From contig ADNK01000980.1 of NCBI GenBank assembly GCA_000320545.1, forward strand, positions 1 through 49,850: 49,850 nt of DNA, given 5' to 3'. Origin of the DNA: Bigelowiella natans CCMP2755. Lineage: Eukaryota > Cercozoa > Chlorarachniophyceae. Positions within the stretch are counted from its first letter, which is position 1, and every line of letters starts with the position of its first letter. A program made the position numbers and the translations under genes. Below the pieces are notes generated by a model. The model saw only the letters and a list, made by a program, of their open reading frames with translations. It was not told the origin of the DNA and ran no database searches. This document shows, in pieces, positions 13,549-23,906 of this stretch.

Positions 13549-14316
13549 CTGTCATCATCCTCCTCCTCACCATTCTTTTTAATTTTTAAAGATTTCCACC
13601 AGTTGGAGATATGCCCAGCCTTCTGCTCCGCGCGTTGAAGTTACAAAGAGGTGGGGGCTCCTCGTCTTTCCCGAAACCAAAGCCCCCCCCCCCCTCCTAC
13701 TCAAATCCAGCGGCCACTTTATTGCGAAGGAAGAAGCAACAACAGCGAGGGGGAACATCCAGCTCTCCCAAGTAATTTTTAGCAAAGAAGATAGCAAGCC
13801 AAAAGCAGCAATTCAGCAATCGGCACCTGTTTGCGTCCATGCAAAGAATATGCTGAGAAATGCCAACAGCTACTACCACAGCGGCTACTGTTAGTCATTA
13901 GCCCTCTTTCTTCTCTTATGCGTTTGTATTAATATGATGCTGTTACTCTTCCTCCTCCTCCTATCTAGGAAGCAGCAGCAGCAGCAGCAGTAGCAGCAAT
14001 ATCACCAATGCGATTTTCAGCAATCTGAAGAACCATGCCGCGACACTAGGGGCAGGACTTGGAGCTGGGTTGCAAGGAGCGTACAATCACACTACATCCT
14101 CCTCCTCATCGTCATCATCGTCAACAACAGAAGTCAGAAACCTGAGAAAGAAAGTCAAAATGCTCGAAAATGAGCTGAAACAGGTTGATTCTTGAGTATG
14201 AACGTGTGTGTGTGTGTGTGTGTGTGTGAGTGTGTTTGTATGTGAGAAAGAGGGGGAGGATGAAATATTAAAGTTGCGATTCTAGTTACAGTGGTTGTGA
14301 TTATATGAATCATATC

Positions 14317-14355
<39 letters not shown>

Positions 14356-15200
14356 ATTTGTCTGTATGTAGTATTTGTTGTTCGAATGTGATGACTGACA
14401 GAGCGCTGCTACATACATGATGGATGATGCACAAAGGTTGCGAAGATGGGCGAGATTCTCAATAATATTGTGAATACGATGCAAGGACAATTTTCGGATG
14501 GGTACAGTCGTCATCATTGTATTCCTCTTTCGTGTTCCGATTTGGATCATTTTTCACCGAAATGCAGGCGAGAACATGCCGATTGTCAGATATTTTTGGT
14601 TCTCAGCATTAGCATGATCTGGTTGGTTGCATCATGTTGTTTGTTTTGTTGTTCATAGGAAAGAGACCGATACGTCTGTGATACTTCGTAGCCTTGCTGA
14701 ACTTAAATCAGTCAAGGTGCAGCAGCAGCAGCAGCAGTCCATGCATTATTTTTATTATTACTACAATTATTATTAGTAATAATAATAGTAATAATAGTAG
14801 TAATATTAATAATAATACAGAATATGTTATTTAGTACTTGAACTAGCGATTGTTTCAACAAAATGTGTTTGATGAGACGAAAACACCGATCGATGAATTT
14901 CCGTCTGCAATAAGTGCAATAATCATAATCATCATCATCATCAACAACAACATCATCATCATTGTCCATGTTCTGTGCAGCAGGATTCGTATGGCTAATG
15001 TGGTCTTGTTGCTGTGCCGTCGTCATTTTATTTATTTTTAGGATGTGTTGATTGGGCGGATAAAAGCAGATCATGTCTTGGCATATCTTCTGTACTACCT
15101 CCCCTCCATCCCCCCCTCCATCCCCCCCCCAGTAAAAATTGTGTTAGTTGCGGCGTGTGGTGGCGTTAATTCCTTGGCATTTCTGATGTGTTGTTGCCTA

Positions 15201-15237
<37 letters not shown>

Positions 15238-15665
15238 AACTCTCATTAGACCGGAGGAGAAGCAAAGAAGTAGTATCTCCTCATCAGAAGACCCTCTCTC
15301 TGTCATGCAAAACCCAGTCCCAAACAGGACGATAACAACAACAACAACAGCAACAACAAATGAGTACAAAGATCATGATGCAAAAAAGGAGGAGGACATG
15401 AAAAACACCAACAGAAGTAGCACTAGCAAGGTTTGTTGGCTTGAGGACGGATGATGGTGATGATGATGATGATGATGAAAAGGAGGGGAGGAGGAGGAAG
15501 GGGAGATAATGACACTCTCACACATCTGTGCTATAATCGCTACTACGCTGTGGACGATGAGTCTTACATTGTGTAACAATGATTATGATGATGGTATGGA
15601 AAATCTTCTTCTTTTTCCCCTAATTTTTACATCGACTCCTTTCCCTTTTGCATAATATTTATATG

Positions 15666-15732
<67 letters not shown>

Positions 15733-16124
15733 CTCAACGTTGTGTGAATTGATTCATCGATCGATTCTTCATTGCAGAAGCAACATGACAGCAGGAATGA
15801 CGACGGCGAAGAAGGCGTTGTTGTTGACGGAGGAAAGGAAGCTGTGCCCTCTCACGCTAATGCTGATGCTAATGCTGATGCTGATGCTGATGATGAACTA
15901 ATCGGTGAAGAGACTGAAAAGGTGACGACGACGAATGATGAGGCATTGTCTCTTCATCCTCCTCCAAATATGGAAGAGAAGAAGCTATTCGGCAACGACG
16001 AACAAGGGCAAGGAGATGTGCCTGCTGCACCTGAGATCGAGCAATCCCCGCCTCTGTTTCTCGATAGACTTGCTGCTGCTGCTACTACTACGAAAGGTGA
16101 GACATTGACAAACATCTTCGTTTT

Positions 16125-16160
<36 letters not shown>

Positions 16161-16776
16161 AACGGAAAAGAAGAGAAGATGGAAATTAGTAGCGAGGAGG
16201 GGGGTTAGTTGTCATCCTAGGCATGCTACGTCAAGCAGCGAGTAATCATGCAATGGATTATTATTAAGTATGAGCAACGAAACAATATCTGTGCTGATAG
16301 TGTGTGCTGATGAGACGAAGTCCACCACCTTTATCTTCATCAAAACCCAGAATTATTATTGTAAAATAGCCTTGCGTGGTGTGCAAACGACGATGCTACT
16401 GCATGTCGTTCCAACGCATGCTTGCCGTGGGCGGAATTCGCTGATTCATTCAATTTATTTATGTGCTGTCGGGCCTAACGCCTTATCGCTTGTGTCGATT
16501 CACAGGCAAAGAGGACTTGATGAAGAAGCACGAGGCTTTGCTCGATGATCTACTTGGAGGTAAACAGCAATGACAACACAAGCCCTCGTCGTGAATATGT
16601 GAAGAGGCATCTGTTTTGCCTGTTTTTGGCACATAAAATCAGATGATGATGATGAGGATGAGAAACTAAGATCAAAAAATAGAGCCGAACCTTCTGATAT
16701 TGGGGATGCAAGCTTGTTTGGAAACGAGGGAGGTATAGGCTTTGAAGATGGTGACGACGACCCCTTTGGCAAGTAA
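8771..16776 (+). CDS. TBC1D5: TBC1D5-like Rab GTPase-activating protein
   Basis: TBC-domain Rab GAP; the animal homologue acts on Rab7 and binds retromer on endosomes. Exons: 8771-8884, 8951-9013, 9129-9176, 9349-9426, 9588-9656, 9924-9985, 10346-10417, 10581-10640, 11112-11171, 11297-11343, 11672-11727, 11915-11968, 12320-12349, 12614-12694, 13094-13153, 13274-13329, 13592-13650, 13969-14183, 14437-14501, 14659-14716, 15042-15074, 15257-15430, 15778-16096, 16506-16559 and 16643-16776. All phases agree, giving about 706 residues. TBC motifs: GVRSIYWRVFLGVL, NNPLSLANDSPWQEYY, the arginine finger IELDLNR, the glutamine finger YSYRQGMNELLSP, YIEHDCYALFDRLMAYM and VRLLFAREFHIRDVMLIWD. The C-terminal third is Ser/Gln/Asp-rich with a coiled coil and an acidic tail ending DDDPFGK. 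The exons near 13592-13750 and 15042-15260 have alternative splice choices. ATG at 8783 is a second possible start. Introns are packed with microsatellites. Confidence 0.9.
10425..10498. repeat. Compound (CA)n-(TA)n microsatellite
   Basis: CA repeats run directly into TA repeats and back to a short CA run, inside a TBC1D5 intron just after the exon that ends at 10417. The CA-then-TA order on the plus strand recurs at 15669 and 20440. Confidence 0.95.
11550..11616. repeat. (TA)n with flanking CA/GT runs
   Basis: A TA run in a TBC1D5 intron followed by ACACAC and then GTGTGTG, able to fold into an AU-rich hairpin in RNA. Confidence 0.9.
11873..11908. repeat. (CTC)n pyrimidine repeat directly upstream of an acceptor
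   Basis: A CCT/CTC triplet run ends 6 nt before the acceptor of the exon at 11915-11968, so it serves as an unusually long polypyrimidine tract. Confidence 0.85.
14199..14354. repeat. (GT)n and (GA)n microsatellites
   Basis: A GT run (about 14199-14227) and a GA run (about 14318-14354) within one TBC1D5 intron between the exons at 13969-14183 and 14437-14501. Confidence 0.9.
15669..15726. repeat. Compound (CA)n-(TA)n microsatellite
   Basis: CA repeats running into TA repeats in the TBC1D5 intron upstream of the exon at 15778. Same plus-strand order as at 10425 and 20440. Confidence 0.95.
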
Positions 16777-16929
16777 GTCACTTGACGAGAAATTGTCAGA
16801 TCTCCACATCTATTTATAAGGATGTTATAGATGATGCTAAAAAAGAGAATGCTCAGTCGTGTATGTACATTTTGTGTGTCATATGTGAATAAGAGATCGA
16901 GATATAAATGGGATTTATCAAGCTTAACC

Positions 16930-18130
16930 AACTTAACATAAGACTCGCATGCTTTTCATTTGATTTTGCATCTTCGCAGCGTGAAGCATGCATGCTTGCG
17001 CTCAAAGTGGCTTTCATGCACGCACTAAAAACATACACCTCACCTGTCTCTTGGTAGATGTGTAAGACGGATGTAATCAATCAATGTGTGTACACAACAA
17101 TATAGAAATCCGTGTTTATAGTCACAACTGCACGCGGCACGACGGTGGCCGGCTAGCCGGGCTAGCGGGTTTCGCGTACGCATCGCACGCAGCGCATACC
17201 TACGTGCGTGCTAGGAGTACTCTAGCTAGCTAGTCGCACAGCGCACATGTGTGTAGTTCGCATCGATCCTGCCGGACCATTGATACTGCAATACGCAGCT
17301 GTGCGCTAGCTAGCTAGTGTGTTCTAGTCTGCGCTACGTCAGCCAGATCGGCTAGTTTGATCGAGCCCCGCTAGCTAGCTCGGACGCATAGCATTGCATT
17401 TCATCTGAGCTCTCTAGCTCCAAAGCTCTGGCTAGCTGGGCATGCACTCTATCTCCTTGCTAGCGAGCGCTAGCTAGTTGTCAGGATGCGATGTATGCAT
17501 CAATTTGCATGTCACTACGCATGACGACAATGATGTCTAGTTGTTTGTCGCTAGATTTACAGTTTGTGCGATGATGAGATTCATGTGTCACTAGCTAGAC
17601 TAGATCAAGCCTAGAAGCATACACACGCTCCTTGCCGCTAGCCTGGCCGCACGCATGCAGCGCATTCGACCTTCAACAGTCTAGCAGTCCTGACTTGGCG
17701 ACGCGCGGATGCGGAAGTACAGATCGAGGAGCTGCAGCGCGTTTCTAGATTTTGTGCGGACGACGAACGCTACTGTGCAGCGCAGCAGCATAAATGATAT
17801 GCAAGAACACAAAAAGCCATTGGACACAATTTAATTGACTATAATTATATACGGCTTACAAAAAGTGCCTAGCTAGAGCTAGAGAGTGCTGCCTTAACTC
17901 CAGTCTAGCTAGCTACATGCATGCGGCATGTCTCGCATCTGCTATTTGTGTAGTGTGCATGCAGTGCTTGCTGACGTACATGGCAAATATATAACGGAAC
18001 CGACCGTCGCTTCATGCGTAAGGCAAAAAGCTATGTCATAGCATCAACATGATCAGTGCAACATGCAACGGTGGGGTCATGATATTTTTTGTAACCACAA
18101 CGTTCCAACTAGTATTATTCACCTCAAACG
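16930..18130. repeat. CTAG island 2 (between convergent TBC1D5-like and TyrRS 3' ends)
   Basis: Non-coding block rich in GCTAGCTAG runs, GCATGCATGC words and CpG-containing words such as GCGCAGC. It fills most of the 1.36 kb gap between two converging genes and stops within 10 bp of the TyrRS stop codon. I found no exact CATGCTAGCATG in this island. Confidence 0.8.
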
Positions 18131-18138
18131 AGAGCTAG

Positions 18139-20157
18139 TTAAGGCTGCTTGATAATACGCAGTTTGTTCTTTTTCCCCTTCTGAAGTAAGAGAGCATTGC
18201 TGTCGTCTAACATCTCGGAGTCTAGGCTGAGTTCTGGATCTGTCACCTTTTCCCTAATGTATGTTACGATGTTGATCACTTTACATCAGTGCTGTATGTA
18301 AGCAGGGTTTCCCCTCATTATAACATCCTCTCCTTGGATGATTACTGCAAAATGAAAAATCGGAATAGAATCTTATGGTAAAAGGGGAATTGAAGAAGAA
18401 AGCATCGAATTTGTTTTCTGGACTCAACTTCAACAGGACATCATCACGAAGAATATGCAACCACAGATCTCTTCCAAAAATCGATATTATAACATATATG
18501 AACGAGCGACCCGTTAACTCTAATCCCTCCTCCAGCTATACTTCTCCTTGCATCTCCTTTTGAAGAGCATAAACCTTACGTAACAATGACCATGGCAAAC
18601 AAGAACCATAAACAACGAGTGCCATCTTATCTGATACTACTACTGGGGGTATAGAATTATTCAGCTGGAGGGAAGCGAAACCGTGCAGCAACGAACACTA
18701 GGGCAAGCACCTGTTTCTGCAAGTAGGGAGACTATGGATACGGGGAACGAAGACTCATATTTGGGCATGGAATCCACATCGCCAGAGGCTCCTCCCCCAA
18801 ACGCAGCCTTTGCACCTTTCAATGCCTCCTGTGCTGCTTCCTCGCCATGGAGAATCTTCGTTGCTTCAAAGGCCAGCACTTGCTTGGCCTTGATCATCAA
18901 TGTACAGATAAAAGAGAGACCGTTGATGGAAGGAGGAAAGACGGTTCAAGTCTTCTTGTTATCACATGTAATTCTTTCAGAGATGGCATCTTTTCCATGG
19001 TCCTCCCCCCCCCCCCTCTCTCTCTCTGTGTGTATTCCATTCACCTTTCGGATATCTGCGCCTTGCAGCTTTTCAAGTTCGGCAATCTCGCTCATGGGGA
19101 GGAAAGTGAACAACTTGAGAAATCTTTTTAATGTAGAAGAGTTGGAGGAGATTTAGTGAGAGAGAGAGATGAGTTTGGTATCATCCAGCTTATGATGGTT
19201 GACATTATTTGGCACACTACTTCCAAACTCTTTCAAGTATTAAAACAAAACACGTTTCTCGACTCATTTCCGATCTTTACTTGCCCCTTCCCCCTCCCAG
19301 ATACATTCAGAGCGGCAGAACTATCAGCATTCTGTTATTGTTTTCTTCTTCTTTTTATTACTATTCTTCCATTATCATTCATGTTGTAATATTTAGTGGA
19401 AAAGGTGCGGAAGCAACCTGGCCACATCACGATCATCAGCATTCACCCAGAACTGGAAGTAGTCGTAAGGGCTATATTTCTTCTCGTCCAACCACACAGC
19501 TCCATTCGCTGTTTTCCCCATCTGTCATCGCCATGACCGCCCCCCAGAAAGAAGCAGTGGAAATAACAGCAATAGCAAGAGCACCGCCAACCATTAAACC
19601 CATGATTTTTAATAGTGTGGGCACTGATACTGCTTGGGTTATTAGGCATACTACATGATGACAAACTATTTTGAACGATTTCCCGTGATTTCATAGAACA
19701 AGAATTCATCTGCACGTTCAATCGCTCCATCGTCATCATCATGATCATGATCATCATCGTCACCATCGTTATCGTCATCATCGTTATCGTCATCATCATG
19801 ATCTTTTGAATTTCTCCGTACTACCTTTGCACCAGATGCCGTTGTGAGGAGCGGAAATGTGATACACCCGACCTGCATAGAATATGAGAGATCTTCACAT
19901 CAATAACATGTTATATGTAGGCATAACGAGGAGAACACAGCTCGGTAGAAATTAGTGATAATATTGAACGATAAACTCATTGTTTGCATCATAGATATGG
20001 ACTGTAGTAGCGAGTAGTATATCTTTTGGATTATTATTAAATGGTTGATTGAAAGCATCACTTCAGTTTGCTCCAAGCGACGAACGAGATCGATGCCCCC
20101 GACGATATTTCCCCATTGATCATCACCTAATACATTTAATAGCATGATATATTCATT

Positions 20158-20199
<42 letters not shown>

Positions 20200-20452
20200 C
20201 ATATATATGTATATGCATGTCTGCGTGTTTGTTTGTTTTGCTGCTCCGCACCCACCCCCGATCTGCAGTTTACAGTTGTAGCGACGAAAGAGTTCTAAAA
20301 AGTCGTAGGCCTGTAGCAGCTGATAGTTGAATTCTAAGAAGGACATTCCTTTCTCCAATCGACTCTTGACGCTCGCCTATTTTACATGTTCAATAATTTA
20401 CAAATGTAAACAAACAAGTAAATAAATAAATAAGATGTTACACACACACACA

Positions 20453-20531
<79 letters not shown>

Positions 20532-22114
20532 TTAGACTAGAAAAGTTTGAAGAATTTCAAGCGACTCTGAGCAGCCGTTTGACAAAAACTATCAGTGCTA
20601 TAAAGCTCATTTTTGATTTCGGAATAAAATTTTTAAGAAAAGTCTTCTGCACACACTTCTATCCACAAATAATTTGCCACAGCGGCCATAGCTTCGCATA
20701 AAAGCCATTGCCACTTCTTCGTTTTGAAAAACTACTGCCATTGTTTTCTTTCTTACGGGGAGGAAAATCACTCTTAATAGGTACAAGGAAACCGTTCTAT
20801 ATAATATGAACATTGCGCGTTAACCACCTTTGTCAGCATCACATTCACTGAGAACAATGCACCGTAGTCACGTAAAAAGTCGATGTATTTTAGTCCTAGA
20901 AGCCAATCTGCGTTATCCACAATTTGGCCTTTCCCTTCCCCTAGATCCACAAATTTCTCTAGCTGCTTTCGAATTCCAGCCTAAATAGCATGAGACAAAT
21001 TCCAAAAAAATATTATGATGTAATATGCAATGTAATCACGTAGCGGGATGATACAAGTTTAATAAAAATACTACGGCTGCGAGACAAAAACCATTGATAT
21101 CGTTTTTCAAGTGTCGCAAAACTTAAATATTTAGAGTTATTTGAATTAAATTTGATAATATTATTCTTAGTATCTCTAGATTTTAGAAAATAAAGTTGCA
21201 GTTTGTATAAAGATGCATTCTTACTTTATTCTTTTCTATTGTGTCAACTGTCATCATTTGTCTCGCTTCCTGCACGATGAAGAATAAACAACTCAATTCT
21301 CCGCCATAGCGACATTTCAAATATCTAGATTATATATCAAAATTTTGCCTAGGGTGTTCGAAAAATATGTTTTAGAATCACAGAAGTGCATTTGCATTTG
21401 TGCGACAATGTGCTAAAAATGTGCCATGAATGTGTGTTTTAACCTCTTTTCCAGACGGATCACCAATCATCCCAGTACCGCCCCCCAACAGAGCTAGGGG
21501 ATTGTGACCGTTTCTCTGCAAATGCGCCATAGCCATCATTGGAACTAGGCTGTAGAATTATTCATAAACATTAAGCATTAGGACAAGGTAGGCAGAGACG
21601 GCGGCGGCCTTTATTACCTGCCAACGTGCAATGAGTCCGCTGTTGGATCAAATCCAACATAATACGTCACGGGAGCTTCCTTCTCAAGCATTTCTTGAAC
21701 GCCATCGGTGTTTTCCTTGATGAATCCCCTTTCGTACAGCACATTGTATGCACCTGCTGCTGCTGCTGCTGCTGGTGGGGTACCTGACTGCTCATTTGGA
21801 TTGTCAGCAGATACCGTCGAAAATGATCTATGAGAACGCCAAGACTTCGTAACACTCGGATTTAGGACAATCCCACTTTTTATTTGATTGCGAGGAAGGC
21901 GGAAGCGAAGATTTCTTCGAATGGGGGCGACTGCCGAGTCTCCATTGATCCTTTTCGCGAGCGAGCTTGCAATGTTCCGCATCTGAGGGACCTCTGCAGG
22001 AGTTCTAGTTAGGAATAGTGCAAATGTAGTCGCAAGTCCCAGCAGTGCACAGAACTTAGGGGTTGAAAACGACGATAACTTCACAAGAGAAGGCGCTGAA
22101 GTCCACGCAGCCAT
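18139..22114 (-). CDS. Tyrosyl-tRNA synthetase, bacterial-type, organelle-targeted
   Basis: Charges tRNA-Tyr in an organelle. Twelve phase-consistent exons: 22114-21618, 21549-21444, 21269-21225, 20980-20828, 20376-20256, 20126-20062, 19872-19825, 19521-19418, 19123-19045, 18888-18711, 18574-18504 and 18246-18139; 524 residues. The class I core shows [18 protein letters not shown] (HIGH equivalent HVGS), [30 protein letters not shown] and KMGKT (KMSKS equivalent). The C-terminal S4-like RNA-binding domain has [14 protein letters not shown]. The first roughly 140 residues precede the catalytic core: a hydrophobic segment ([15 protein letters not shown], about residues 21-35) followed by an Arg/Ser-rich stretch. 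This resembles the signal peptide plus transit peptide used for secondary plastids, and mitochondrial or dual targeting is also possible. The start at 22114 is the first ATG in the open frame. Confidence 0.93.
20164..20194. repeat. (TA)n microsatellite in a TyrRS intron
   Basis: TA run with flanking ATATAC/GTATAT, self-complementary, between the TyrRS exons at 20256-20376 and 20062-20126. Confidence 0.9.
20440..20523. repeat. Compound (CA)n-(TA)n microsatellite
   Basis: Longest of the three compound CA-to-TA runs. It lies in a TyrRS intron, with the gene on the minus strand, yet has the same plus-strand order as the two in the plus-strand TBC1D5 gene. Confidence 0.95.
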
Positions 22115-22299
22115 CACTGGAGCGGCTGGTGAAGAGAGGTCGGGCGGGATGGCTGATGAGTAGGTGAATCTCAGACAGTGACCGGGATTCAAAATAGTGT
22201 CTGGGATTCAAAATAAAAGCGAAATGACGTCTGTTTTGTTTCTGAGACTCATGGAATAAGTGTTTTTTTGAGGGAAGCCGAGATGCTCTTTTTTTAATT

Positions 22300-23740
22300 T
22301 ATCGGCGTAGCTTGCTTGGCAGGATTATTCACTCATTTTGGAATGTCGATCACGAATGAATCTTGAATCGTCCTGTTGAGAGCACGGTTCATTCATTCAT
22401 TCATTCAATCAGCGCACTCAGTGATGCAGACTTTGTGCAAACTTGGCTGAAATGCTTGTTCTTCTTCTCACCTCTTCCTCCTCTCATCTCAGCCACTTCG
22501 TGTGAACATCCTGATCGACAACACCCCTGCAAATCACACAACGCACACACGCACGTGCACCCGCTGACATTCATGGAGATGTGGAGATCCTTGCTTGCGG
22601 TGCTTTCGATGTTTTTTTGTCGAAGCGAACGATCGCAGCATGCCTGCATGAATGATCGAATCGAAGATCGTCCCCAACATGCCACCTTTCCTCTCGCCGT
22701 CCTGTCCTTGAATGATTGGATGAACAAAGTGTTTTGCATGCACATGCTTGAGTTGAAAGGAGGGCCGGTGCGCATCAATCCTTTCAATGTGGTTCCATCC
22801 ATCCAGGCTAGCAGGGCGCTCGCTCGCTACTAGGCTAGCTCGCCCCAGCGCCGCCAGGTGCGAGACGCACGGGAAAGCTGCGGTCACCAGTGAGCAGTCG
22901 CAGCCTCGATCGTGGAACTCCAGAACTCAGGGGAGCTCGGGAGAGGGCCAGCGACATCACAACAACATGCCTGCCATGCTGGCCTGATCCAGGTGATTTT
23001 TGTTGATTGAGCGAGAAGACGGTGTAATCGAACTGCAAACGGGCTAGCCAGCGCCATGGCCGCTGCATTGCACAGCTACGCTTGATGCACATGTCGACAG
23101 ATGACCATTGAACAAATTCACTTGATTCATCACATCCGTCTTGCGCTAGCTAGCTAGCGAGCGCTAGAGCGAGCGCACGAGAGCCAGGCTAGCTAGCAGG
23201 TGATCGATTTTGCCAGCGACGACTCCAGGACTACTGCATTGACCAATCACCAATCACTTCGATTCACATGCTAGCATGTCTAGCAGATGCGATGTGATTC
23301 ATTCATTTTGGCACTCAGCTGCGGATTCGCAGCTCGCATCTCTGCTGGTCTAGATGTGTCGCCAACTCACTGCATGGACTAGCTATAGCTAGCTAGCTAG
23401 CTAGTGAAGTCAGAATTGTCTAGTTGTGCCTACTAGCTAGCTAGCTAGCTAGCTAGGCGTGGTGCGATGCCGATCAAAGAATGATTCATCAAACGATCAG
23501 CCCACCGATGAGCAAAAAACTGTGCTAATTGAATGCATGTGGATCGGCTTAGTCGAGAGCAAGCAGGCAGCAGTGTAAATGGCTGTGGCACCGCACCTTG
23601 CGAGCCAGCTACGCTGATGCCATCCGCACGTGCATTCATCTAATCGAACCTCACAATTGTCACCACATGTAGACATGTGCATCATGATGATCGTTATGAT
23701 GATCGCTATGAGAATTGCTATGATGATTGCTATGATGATC
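22300..23740. repeat. CTAG island 3 (between TyrRS 5' end and UBAP2L-like 3' end)
   Basis: Non-coding block with ATTC/GATC-rich words at its left side, then long GCTAGCTAG runs near 23145-23200 and 23385-23460. One exact CATGCTAGCATG lies at 23267-23278. It ends with a 12-nt tandem repeat at 23686-23740. The ORFs up to about 156 codons in it lack family signatures or splice support. Confidence 0.8.
23686..23740. repeat. 12-nt tandem repeat, unit GATGATCGCTAT
   Basis: Four full degenerate units (GATGATCGTTAT, GATGATCGCTAT, GAGAATTGCTAT, GATGATTGCTAT) and a partial fifth at the right border of CTAG island 3. Confidence 0.9.
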
Positions 23741-23906
23741 TGAAACTAAATTAGCCGCATTTGTTTTCAGGAGAATGCTAACCGCATTGAGAATCGACGC
23801 TTCCGATGAGGATGTAATAGAATAAAACTAATATTGTTCCCATATTTTTTATGAAATATATTCACATTGGGCATGAAATTCTCGACACGACAGATTTGCC
23901 TGACAT

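Noticed and set aside
13651-13771. Longer form of the TBC1D5 exon ending at 13771
   Set aside because: It is phase-compatible only with an acceptor a few bases inside the Ser repeat; I kept the shorter form but the longer Pro/Ser form cannot be excluded.
22363-22887. Overlapping ORFs of 117-156 codons on both strands in island 3
   Set aside because: Open on both strands because the island vocabulary lacks stops in some frames; no family signature.
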